Of a stretch of DNA of 64,000 nucleotides, positions 1 to 7,290 are shown piece after piece. Position 1 is the first letter of the stretch; the number at the start of each line of letters is the position of its first letter. The position numbers were made by a program, and so were the translations under genes. The stretch is from Collinsella sp. (GTDB lineage: Bacteria > Actinomycetota > Coriobacteriia > Coriobacteriales > Coriobacteriaceae). The stretch is taken from NCBI GenBank assembly GCA_019419545.1, contig DXZT01000036.1, positions 16,017 through 80,016 of the forward strand. The letters are read 5' to 3'. Below the pieces are notes generated by a model. The model saw only the letters and a program-made list of their open reading frames with translations. It did not search any database and was not told where the DNA came from.

Positions 1-1
1 C

Positions 2-589
2 ATTAACCTTGCTCAGGCAATCGCCACGAGCGGCAAGTCCGTGCTCCTGGTCGAGGCCGATATGCGCCGCAGGTCCCTTTCCGATATGCTCGGCGTTCGT
101 TCGCGCGGCGGACTCTATGCGGTCCTTTCCGAGCAGATCTCCATTGACCAGGCAATTGTCGAGACGGGTCAGAAGAACTTCTACTTCCTCGATGCCGAGC
201 CGCACATTCCCAATCCTGCCGACATCATCGTCTCCCATCGCTTTGCCAAGCTGGTAAAGGCACTGTCCGCCAAGTTCCAGTACGTCATCTTCGATGCTCC
301 TCCGGTCGGCACCTTCATCGATGCTGCCGAGATTGCCAGCTTGACCGACGGCGCGCTGTTCGTGGTGCGCGAGGACTTTACCAAGCGCGAAGAGGCGCTC
401 AACGCTATCGCCCAGCTTAAGAAGTCCGAGAAGGTCAAGCTCATCGGTACCGTCATGAATTACTGTGAGACCGAGACCAGCGAGTACTACTATTCTTACT
501 ACACCAAGGACGGTAAGAAGGTTAAGAAGGGCTCCGACGATCAGGGCACTTCCAAAAAGGGCATCTTCACCAACCGAGCAAACGTTTAG
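2..589 (+). CDS. CpsD/CapB-type tyrosine kinase, 5' truncated
   Basis: The reading frame is open from base 2, so the N-terminus and the Walker A loop lie outside the window. What remains is the C-terminal part of a bacterial tyrosine kinase of the MinD-like fold. The Walker A' segment reads LLVEADMRRR and Walker B reads YVIFDAPPVG. The tail carries a tyrosine cluster (EYYYSYY) followed by a Lys-rich end, the usual autophosphorylation site of BY-kinases. In this family the kinase and a Wzz-type membrane partner control polymerisation and export of capsule or exopolysaccharide. The next gene is the matching CpsB-type phosphatase 17 bases downstream, so both belong to the end of a surface-polysaccharide operon. 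Confidence 0.9.
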   Translation: MNLAQAIATSGKSVLLVEADMRRRSLSDMLGVRSRGGLYAVLSEQISIDQAIVETGQKNFYFLDAEPHIPNPADIIVSHRFAKLVKALSAKFQYVIFDAPPVGTFIDAAEIASLTDGALFVVREDFTKREEALNAIAQLKKSEKVKLIGTVMNYCETETSEYYYSYYTKDGKKVKKGSDDQGTSKKGIFTNRANV

Positions 590-606
590 TTGATTAAGGC
601 CGACCT

Positions 607-1257
607 ATGCGTGACATTCATTGCCATATCTTGCCGGGTGTAGACGACGGCGCCGCCGATCTCGAAGAGAGCTTGGCGATGCTCGAGGCTGCCAAGCGGG
701 CCGGTGTAACCAGAATCGTTTGCACTCCTCACTGCCGTGATCCCTATTTTGATTACGACAAGATGTGGGATGCCTTTGAGCTGCTGCGCGATAACGCTGA
801 CGGTTTTCCGCTCCAGATGGGCTTCGAGGTCAACCATCGAAAGCTCGTTGAGCTTGGTATCGATGCCGCGGATCACTTGCATTTCGATGGGACCAACGAG
901 TTTCTGCTCGAGCTTTCGACGCATGCCGATGCGTATGCGTTTAGAGAGTACGAGAACACGATTTACGATTTGCAGTGCCGTGGCTATCAGGTGATCATCG
1001 CTCATCCTGAGCGCTATCGTGCGGTTCAAAAGGATGTAAGCGTGGCGGAGCGCCTGGTCGATATGGGCTGCAAGCTGCAGGCTTCGGCGGACTTTATTGC
1101 CGGCGGTCGCTTTGGTCGCGAGAAAAAGCCGGCACAGCGCCTGTTCGATCAGAACCTGTACAGCTTCATCGCGAGCGATGCCCATAACGTGGGTCATTAC
1201 GACTGTCTGGCGAAGGCTCGCGCGAAGTTTAGCGTGCGCGGAGCTCATTTTCGCTAA
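607..1257 (+). CDS. CpsB/YwqE-type PHP-domain tyrosine phosphatase
   Basis: A 216-residue protein of the PHP metal-dependent family that dephosphorylates BY-kinases and so resets polysaccharide synthesis. Metal-binding motifs are visible in order: DIHCHILPGVDDG at the N-terminus, CTPHCRD near residue 40, AHPERY near residue 135 and ASDAHN near residue 190. The length matches CpsB/YwqE proteins. It follows the kinase by 17 bases and is almost certainly cotranscribed with it. Family assignment is firm; the polysaccharide made by the locus cannot be told from this window. Confidence 0.92.
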   Translation: MRDIHCHILPGVDDGAADLEESLAMLEAAKRAGVTRIVCTPHCRDPYFDYDKMWDAFELLRDNADGFPLQMGFEVNHRKLVELGIDAADHLHFDGTNEFLLELSTHADAYAFREYENTIYDLQCRGYQVIIAHPERYRAVQKDVSVAERLVDMGCKLQASADFIAGGRFGREKKPAQRLFDQNLYSFIASDAHNVGHYDCLAKARAKFSVRGAHFR

Positions 1258-1296
1258 AATCTGTCCCTAACGTTCGCGTTGAATGAAAGGGCAGCT

Positions 1297-1797
1297 ATGG
1301 ATATCCAACTTAAGACGGGATGCTTTGATGACGCGGCGTTGGTGCGCCGCGTCGTTTTTATGGACGAGCAGGGCTACGAGAATGAGTTTGACGCTATCGA
1401 CGAGGATCCGAACTGCATCCATGTGACGCTCTATGTAGACGGTGAGCTTGCCGGTTGCTCGCGCGTGTTTCCCGAAGAACTCGAGCGCGCAGCTGACGCA
1501 GAGGCTCCGGTGTCGCCGGCGTGCGACTTGGACGAAGGCGTCGCGGCGGGGGAGACCTACATTATGGGGCGCGTGGCCGTGCTGCCGAGCATGCGCCGTC
1601 GCGGTTTGGCGAGCAAGATTGTCGAGGCCAGTGATACGTGCGCGCGTGATGCCGGCGCCAAGCTCATTAAGCTGCACGCGCAGGAATACGTGCTGCCGCT
1701 CTATGCCAAGGCGGGTTACACGCAGATTGCCCCGGTGGACTACGAAGACGAGGGCCAGCCCCATGTTTGGATGGCCAAGCGCGTAGATGGCAGATAG
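1297..1797 (+). CDS. GNAT-family N-acetyltransferase
   Basis: A 166-residue single-domain acyl-CoA acetyltransferase. The acetyl-CoA pyrophosphate-binding motif reads GRVAVLPSMRRRGLASKIV near residues 90-110, and a C-terminal YAKAGYTQIAPV segment is typical of the fold. The reading frame opens earlier at a TTG (1279), but the ATG at 1297 is preceded by GAAAGGGCAGCT and is the better start. The N-terminus (VVFMDEQGY, PNCIHVTLY) resembles ElaA-like GNATs. The substrate cannot be inferred. It stands alone after the polysaccharide genes. Confidence 0.85.
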   Translation: MDIQLKTGCFDDAALVRRVVFMDEQGYENEFDAIDEDPNCIHVTLYVDGELAGCSRVFPEELERAADAEAPVSPACDLDEGVAAGETYIMGRVAVLPSMRRRGLASKIVEASDTCARDAGAKLIKLHAQEYVLPLYAKAGYTQIAPVDYEDEGQPHVWMAKRVDGR

Positions 1798-1944
1798 GGA
1801 CGTTCCTTTCCTGCCGGCAGTCGGGGACACTCCTTGGCAATTGGCGCATCAGAGCGTTTGGACATACAGTTTTTCGATTCCGTATGTATATATGCGCGCT
1901 AATGGGTTATAAAATCTAAGTCTGGACATAGCAGGTCTGCGATG

Positions 1945-1969
1945 CGGCTCGGGCAACCGGGCCGTTTTT
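1945..1969 (+). terminator. Hairpin plus T-run in the htpG leader
   Basis: An 8-bp stem (CGGCTCGG/CCGGGCCG, one G-T pair) closed by a GCAA tetraloop is followed by five T. It has the form of an intrinsic terminator but lies 30 bases before the htpG start and its ribosome site. It could be a leader attenuator, or the end of a short upstream transcript. Confidence 0.5.
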
Positions 1970-1999
1970 GCGGACGGGGGTAGCGCGAAAGGACTGCAC

Positions 2000-4024
2000 A
2001 TGCGTCAATTTAAGACCGAGAGCAAAAAACTGCTCGACCTCATGATCAACTCCATCTACACCAATAAGGAAATCTTCCTGCGCGAGCTTATCTCCAACGC
2101 GAGCGACGCCGTCGACAAGCTCAACTTTAAGAGCCTGCAGGACCCGAGTGTCAAGCTCGACCAGGGCGACCTGGCTATTCGCGTCTCTTTTGATAAAGAC
2201 GCCCGCACCATTACCATCTCGGATAACGGCATTGGCATGACCGCCGAGGAGCTCGAGCGCAATCTGGGCACCATCGCCCATTCCGGCTCCGAGGAGTTTA
2301 AGACCGAGAACGCCGAGCAACAGGGCTCCGATGTCGACATCATCGGCCAGTTTGGCGTGGGCTTCTACTCTGCCTTTATGGTTGCCAGCCACGTAAAGGT
2401 TGTCAGCCGCGCCTATGGCGAGGACACCGCTCACGTGTGGGAGTCTGATGGTCTTGAGGGTTACACCATCGAAGACGGCGAGCGCGCCGAGCACGGCACC
2501 GATGTCATCCTGACGCTGCGCGAGAACGAGAAGCTCGACGCCGACGGCGAGGCCGAGACCTACGATCGCTTCCTGACCGAGTGGGGCCTCAAGAGCCTGA
2601 TTCAGCAGTACAGCAACTATGTGCGCTACCCGATTCAGATGATGGTGAGCAAGAGCCGCCAGAAACCCAAGCCCGAGGACGCCGGCGACGACTACAAGCC
2701 CGAGTACGAGGACTACCAGGAGCTCGAGACCATCAACTCCATGACGCCGATCTGGAAAAAGCGCAGCTCCGACGTTGAGCAGAAGGATTACAACGAGTTC
2801 TACAAGTCCACGTTCCACGACTTTGACGATCCCGCGCGCACTATCAGCTTCCATGCCGAGGGTACGCTTGAGTACGATGCGCTGCTGTTTGTGCCGGGTC
2901 GCGCCCCGTTCGATCTGTACAGCAAGGACTACGAGAAGGGCCTGGCGCTCTACAGTTCCAACGTGCTGATTATGGAGAAGTGCGACGACCTGCTGCCCGA
3001 CTACTACAACTTTGTGCGCGGTGTCGTGGACTCTGCCGACGTGACGCTCAACATCTCGCGTGAGACGCTGCAACAGAACCGTCAGCTCAAGGCCATTGCC
3101 AAGCGTGTCGAGAAGAAGATCACTGCCGATCTTGAGGACATGCGCGACAACGACCGCGAGGCATACGAGAAGTTCTTTGAGAACTTTGGTCGCGGTCTGA
3201 AGTACGGCATCTACTCGAGCTACGGCATGAAGGCCGACGAGCTCGCCGACCTGCTGCTGTTCTGGTCTGCCAAGGAGCAGAAGATGATCACCCTGGCCGA
3301 GTATGCCAAGGGCATGCCCGAGGATCAGAAGGCCATCTACTACGCCGCCGGCGACTCGCGTGAGCGCTTGGCCAAGATGCCCGTGGTAAAGGGCGTGCTC
3401 GAGCGCGGCTATGACGTGCTGTTGCTGACGCAGGATGTGGATGAGTTCACGTTCCAGGCTATGCGTGAGTACGTGGCCGCCGATATGCCCAAGATCTACG
3501 AGGACGACGCCGCCCGCGAGGCTGCCGAAAAGGCCGTTGCCGACGGTGCCGAGCCCGAGGTCGAGGATCGTCACCTGGAGCTCAAGAACGTTGCGACTGG
3601 CGATCTTGATCTGGCGACCGAGGACGAGAAGAAGGAGGCCGAGGACGCCACCAAGGAAAACGAGGACCTCTTTAGCGCTATGAAGGAGGCGCTCGGTGAC
3701 AAGGTCGAGAAAGTTGCCGTCTCCGCGCGCCTGACCGATGCCCCCGCTTGCATCACCACCGAGGGTCCGCTTTCGCTCGAGATGGAGAAGGTGCTTCAGA
3801 AGGGTCCTGAGGGCGCGCCCGACGGTATGCCCAAGAGCCAGCGCGTGCTCGAGCTCAACGCCAAACACCCGGTCTTCGCCAAGCTCGTCGCTGCCCAGAA
3901 GGCCGGCGACGCCGACAAGATCAAGCAGTACTCCGGCCTGCTCTACGATCAGGCCCTGCTGGTCGAGGGCATCCTCCCTGAGGACCCCGTTGCCTTCGCA
4001 GCAGCTGTCTGCGAGCTTATGTAA
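2000..4024 (+). CDS. htpG: Hsp90-family chaperone HtpG
   Basis: A 674-residue cytosolic ATP-dependent chaperone. The GHKL ATPase motifs are all present: ELISNASDAVDKL (near residue 30), DNGIGM (near 80), GQFGVGFYSAF (near 115), then the middle domain with NISRETLQQNR (near 350), which carries the catalytic arginine. The C-terminal dimerisation domain follows an acidic, Lys/Glu-rich stretch at about 510-560. The length is slightly above the usual bacterial value because of that stretch. The start ATG has AAAGGA eight bases upstream. It appears to be monocistronic. No CIRCE element or other known heat-shock operator was recognised upstream. Confidence 0.97.
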   Translation: MRQFKTESKKLLDLMINSIYTNKEIFLRELISNASDAVDKLNFKSLQDPSVKLDQGDLAIRVSFDKDARTITISDNGIGMTAEELERNLGTIAHSGSEEFKTENAEQQGSDVDIIGQFGVGFYSAFMVASHVKVVSRAYGEDTAHVWESDGLEGYTIEDGERAEHGTDVILTLRENEKLDADGEAETYDRFLTEWGLKSLIQQYSNYVRYPIQMMVSKSRQKPKPEDAGDDYKPEYEDYQELETINSMTPIWKKRSSDVEQKDYNEFYKSTFHDFDDPARTISFHAEGTLEYDALLFVPGRAPFDLYSKDYEKGLALYSSNVLIMEKCDDLLPDYYNFVRGVVDSADVTLNISRETLQQNRQLKAIAKRVEKKITADLEDMRDNDREAYEKFFENFGRGLKYGIYSSYGMKADELADLLLFWSAKEQKMITLAEYAKGMPEDQKAIYYAAGDSRERLAKMPVVKGVLERGYDVLLLTQDVDEFTFQAMREYVAADMPKIYEDDAAREAAEKAVADGAEPEVEDRHLELKNVATGDLDLATEDEKKEAEDATKENEDLFSAMKEALGDKVEKVAVSARLTDAPACITTEGPLSLEMEKVLQKGPEGAPDGMPKSQRVLELNAKHPVFAKLVAAQKAGDADKIKQYSGLLYDQALLVEGILPEDPVAFAAAVCELM

Positions 4025-4028
4025 TTGG

Positions 4029-4101
4029 GTAGTTACGCGGTTCTACGAACCGCGTAACTACTCGACGCTGCCCTCAGTTCCGCCGTTCTAACGAACGGCG
4101 G
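4029..4101. repeat. Two consecutive short palindromic units
   Basis: Directly after the htpG stop there is a perfect 15-bp inverted repeat (4029-4043 with 4047-4061, 3-base loop), then a second 9-bp one (4080-4088 with 4093-4101, 4-base loop). Each is followed by the same word TCGACGCTG (from 4062 and 4107). No clear T-run follows. The shared tail suggests two units of one repeat family rather than two chance hairpins. Confidence 0.7.
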
Positions 4102-4116
4102 ACCAGTCGACGCTGC

Positions 4117-4216
4117 GCGGGCGCCAGAGCGACAACTTGTCATTCAAAGAGGACGGCATGACCAGAAGGTCTATGCCGTCCTCTTTTCATGCCAATTTGT
4201 TCGCTCTGGCGCCCGC
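4117..4216. repeat. Nested inverted repeat, 100 bp
   Basis: The outer arms are a perfect 16-bp pair, GCGGGCGCCAGAGCGA at 4117-4132 and its complement at 4201-4216. Inside them a perfect 14-bp pair AAAGAGGACGGCAT (4146-4159) and ATGCCGTCCTCTTT (4173-4186) closes a 13-base loop. The inner right arm ends in TTTT, so the inner hairpin could terminate transcription. The role of the outer pair is unknown. Confidence 0.75.
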
Positions 4217-4258
4217 TCGCTGGCATTGCCAAAACATCGACGTTGCCGTGGTCCTAAG

Positions 4259-4314
4259 TAGTCATTGGGGACGTTCTTGTTTGACTAGTCATTTAAGAAC
4301 GTCCCCGATGACTA
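4259..4314. repeat. Hairpin with GGGGACGTTCTT arms
   Basis: TAGTCAT-T-GGGGACGTTCTT (4259-4278) pairs with AAGAACGTCCCC-G-ATGACTA (4295-4314), leaving one internal mismatch. The 16-base loop itself contains the palindrome GACTAGTC. It belongs to the group of intergenic hairpins in this window that carry a GGGGAC word. No gene is present between 4025 and 4500. Confidence 0.7.
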
Positions 4315-4372
4315 TTTGAATTGCTAATTTGTGCGGGTTGTGGTTTTGTGACCTGCTGAAATTTAGGATACT

Positions 4373-4384
4373 GTACAACTGTAC
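4373..4384. promoter_or_regulatory. Possible operator upstream of yhgE-like gene
   Basis: A 12-base dyad, GTACA-AC-TGTAC, lies in an AT-richer stretch about 120 bases before the YhgE/Pip gene. Short dyads of this type are often bound by TetR-family proteins, which commonly control YhgE genes, but no such regulator is adjacent. The assignment is weak. Confidence 0.25.
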
Positions 4385-4427
4385 GTTAACTAATCTTCGT
4401 AGTATATTGCTACCCGCAAAACTCAAT

Positions 4428-4474
4428 ACCATTGTGCTTCGAGACGCTAAAGCGCCTACGTACAATGGTTTTTG
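4428..4474 (+). terminator. Possible attenuator before the YhgE/Pip gene
   Basis: ACCATTGT (4428-4435) pairs with ACAATGGT (4462-4469), with a small inner stem ACGCT/AGCG in the loop. The right arm runs into TTTTTGA. It ends about 27 bases before the ATG at 4501, so it could attenuate the following operon. Confidence 0.4.
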
Positions 4475-4500
4475 ATAGTACGATTTGATTCAACGACAGG

Positions 4501-7290
4501 ATGGATGGTCCAAGCGTGAGTCTCGGCAGCAAACTATCCAACGCAAAGGTCTCCTTTGCGATATTTAAGCGCGACATTAAGCGATTACTCGTAAACCCCG
4601 TCGCCTTGGTGGTTACCCTGGGCGTGTGCGTTATCCCTTCGCTATATGCCTGGTACAACATCGTGGCCAATTGGGATCCGTATGGAAACACCCAGGGCAT
4701 CAAGATTGCTATCGCCAACAACGATCAGGGTACTCAGAATGATCTGGTGGGCGAGCTCAACGCGGGCGACAAGGTTGTCGATCAGCTCAAGGAGAACGAT
4801 CGGTTGGGCTGGACCTTCGTCGATTCGGCGGCCGATGCCAAAGAGGGCGTCGAGAGCGGGGAATACTACGCGGCGATCGTAATCCCCAAGAACTTCTCCG
4901 ACAATCTTGTCTCGATGCTCGATGGCAATTACCATCAGCCGAAGCTCACCTATTACGTCAATGAGAAGAAGAGCGCCATTGCGCCCAAGGTCACCGATAC
5001 CGGTGCCAACACCATCGAGGAGCAGATCAACTCGGAGTTTGTCTCCACGGTGGGCGAGACTGTTGCCAGTATCGCCAAGGATGCCGGTGTCGATTTAAAG
5101 GACAAGGCAACCCAGACTCAGGACTCGCTGACAAGTTCGGTGTCCGAGGCATCCGACACCTTGGGTGAGGTGCGCGATTCGATTGGCGATATGAATGCCG
5201 CCATCGATAAGACGAGTGGCGCTATCGCCTCGGCTGATGCGGCGCTTGCCGGCTTGCAAGGTCAGGCACCGTCGCTGACGCAGGCAATCTCCCAGGGCAA
5301 CGACCTGCTGGGCGAGGCTCGCGCCACGGCGGGCAACTCTATCACCTCGCTCTCCAAGGCACTCTCGGAAGGTAGCCTTGCACTCACCAAGACGTCAGCC
5401 TCCGCGAACGCTGCGATTGGCAAGCTAACGGGTACGGTCACATCTACGACCACCCGCATCGACAACTCGCTCGAGTCTCTCCAGGCGACGATCGATCACA
5501 ATAAGGCCGTTATCGGGCACTTGGAGATTCTCGTTAATGACACGTCGACAGGTTCCGAGGAAATTGACGCGCGCATTGTATCGACCATCGATTCGCTTCG
5601 CGAGCAAAACCAGAAGCTGCAGAGCATCAAGGATGGCCTTTCTGCACAATCGAGCGCCATGGCAAACGACGCTACGGCAATCTCGAACGCGAGCAACGCA
5701 CTCAACGCGGCAATTCAGACCGGTACGGCTAACCTCGGTCAGGCTCAGACCGATCTGGGTCAGAACGCACTTCCGAAGGCTTCGAGCGCGCTTGACTCCT
5801 TTGCCGCCGTTTCGGGCGATTTGACCGGCATTGTGTCGGGTATGACCCCCACGATAGCGAGCGCGCGCGGCACGCTGGCGCAGCTCGACGCCACGCTCAA
5901 GCAGGCAAAGACCACGCTGTCCCAAACCGACGCCTCCCTTGCCAAGGTTCAGGACAAGCTCGTGACCGCCGCCAATGACATTGCGGCGCTGCAGACCTCT
6001 GAGTCTATGGGCGAGTTAGCCGACCTCATGGACGTCGACGTCAATGACGTGGCAGATTTCATGGCATCTCCGGTTGAGCTGACGTCCAAGTCAATCTATC
6101 CGGTCAAGAGCTTTGGCTCGGGCATCGCGCCCTTCTACACCAATCTGGCGCTGTGGGTAGGCGGCTATGTGCTCATCGCTATCTATAAACTCGAGGTCGA
6201 CCGCGAGGGCATCGGTAGCTTTACGGCGCGTCAGGGCTACTTTGGCCGCTGGCTGCTGCTGGTGATCCTGGGTGCGTTGCAGGCCATCATCGTTACGGTG
6301 GGAGATCTGGTCATTGGCGTTCAGTGCGTCAATCCGCTGCTCTTTGTACTGGGCGGCATCGCTATTTCGTTCACCTACGTCAACATCATCTATGCGCTGT
6401 CCACCACGTTTAAGCATATCGGTAAAGCCATTGGCGTCATCCTCGTCATTGTGCAGATCCCCGGCTCGTCGGGCATGTATCCCATCGAGATGATGCCCGG
6501 CTTCTTCCAATGGCTGCATCCGCTGCTGCCCTTCACCTATGGCATCAACCTGCTGCGCGAGACCGTCGGTGGCATGTATTCGTTCAACTACCTGTTCAAC
6601 CTGTGCATCCTGGGCGTGTTCCTTGCCATCGCACTCTTTATTGGCTTGCAGCTGCGTCCGCTGCTGCTCAACCTCAACCTGCTCTTTGACAAGCAGCTTT
6701 CCACGACGGGCCTCATGATCTGCGAGTCCAACGACCTGCCGCGCCAGCGCTATTCGCTGCGCACGGCCATGCGCGTCATGCTCGATTCGGATTCGTACCG
6801 TCGCGAGCTGCTCGATCATGCCGTGGCGTTTGAGCATCGCTACCCGTACTACATCAAGGGCGGTTTTGCCGCCGTGGTAGGCGTGCAGGTTCTGCTCTTT
6901 GTGCTTTCGACGGTGCTCGATATCGACAATAACGGCAAGATCATCCTGCTCGTTATCTGGATCATTTCGGTTATCGCCATCTGCGGCTGGCTCATCAACA
7001 TCGAATACATCCGTGCGAGCCTCAATACCCAGATGCGTATCTCGGCGCTTTCGGACGAGGACCTTCGCCGCGAGATGCGCGAGCACACGGCTGCCATCCC
7101 TGCCGCCCGTCGCATATTTGGTCTCAACGCCAGCGAGCGTGGCGCCAAGGGAGGCGAACAGCCTACGAGCCGTCTGTCGCATATCGGTGCGCATCGTAAG
7201 GCTCAAGATGCCGACGGCGCTGACAACGTAAACGGAAACGACGGGGACACCACCTCGCTTGGCAAGCACTCTAAAGGAGGTGAGGCATAA
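4501..7290 (+). CDS. YhgE/Pip family membrane protein, long form
   Basis: A 929-residue protein of the YhgE/Pip family (ABC-2-like permease fold, named from the Lactococcus phage infection protein). One transmembrane segment lies at residues 32-50 (VALVVTLGVCVIPSLYAWY). It is followed by the conserved NWDPYGNTQGIKIAIANNDQ region, a long Ala/Ser/Thr-rich helical extracytoplasmic stretch (about 200-510), and five or six transmembrane segments at 540-720. Unusually, an extra cytoplasmic and membrane tail of about 190 residues adds two further segments near 790-840. The start is ambiguous: ATG 4501 has a ribosome site that is too close, and GTG 4516 is spaced better from AGGATGG. Family members are linked to export of cell-surface or toxic compounds; the substrate is unknown. 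The next gene starts immediately after the stop. Confidence 0.85.
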   Translation: MDGPSVSLGSKLSNAKVSFAIFKRDIKRLLVNPVALVVTLGVCVIPSLYAWYNIVANWDPYGNTQGIKIAIANNDQGTQNDLVGELNAGDKVVDQLKENDRLGWTFVDSAADAKEGVESGEYYAAIVIPKNFSDNLVSMLDGNYHQPKLTYYVNEKKSAIAPKVTDTGANTIEEQINSEFVSTVGETVASIAKDAGVDLKDKATQTQDSLTSSVSEASDTLGEVRDSIGDMNAAIDKTSGAIASADAALAGLQGQAPSLTQAISQGNDLLGEARATAGNSITSLSKALSEGSLALTKTSASANAAIGKLTGTVTSTTTRIDNSLESLQATIDHNKAVIGHLEILVNDTSTGSEEIDARIVSTIDSLREQNQKLQSIKDGLSAQSSAMANDATAISNASNALNAAIQTGTANLGQAQTDLGQNALPKASSALDSFAAVSGDLTGIVSGMTPTIASARGTLAQLDATLKQAKTTLSQTDASLAKVQDKLVTAANDIAALQTSESMGELADLMDVDVNDVADFMASPVELTSKSIYPVKSFGSGIAPFYTNLALWVGGYVLIAIYKLEVDREGIGSFTARQGYFGRWLLLVILGALQAIIVTVGDLVIGVQCVNPLLFVLGGIAISFTYVNIIYALSTTFKHIGKAIGVILVIVQIPGSSGMYPIEMMPGFFQWLHPLLPFTYGINLLRETVGGMYSFNYLFNLCILGVFLAIALFIGLQLRPLLLNLNLLFDKQLSTTGLMICESNDLPRQRYSLRTAMRVMLDSDSYRRELLDHAVAFEHRYPYYIKGGFAAVVGVQVLLFVLSTVLDIDNNGKIILLVIWIISVIAICGWLINIEYIRASLNTQMRISALSDEDLRREMREHTAAIPAARRIFGLNASERGAKGGEQPTSRLSHIGAHRKAQDADGADNVNGNDGDTTSLGKHSKGGEA

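Noticed and set aside
1916..3868. A 650-codon open frame on the minus strand across htpG
   Set aside because: It is antisense to an unmistakable HtpG with full ATPase motifs. Such long empty frames are a codon-bias effect of GC-rich genes; it has no family features. The same holds for the long minus-strand frames across feoB, aspS, ppc, kdpA, kdpB, hisS and the oxidoreductase gene.
4137..4319. A small 60-codon protein gene after htpG
   Set aside because: The frame lies entirely within nested inverted repeats and has no ribosome site.
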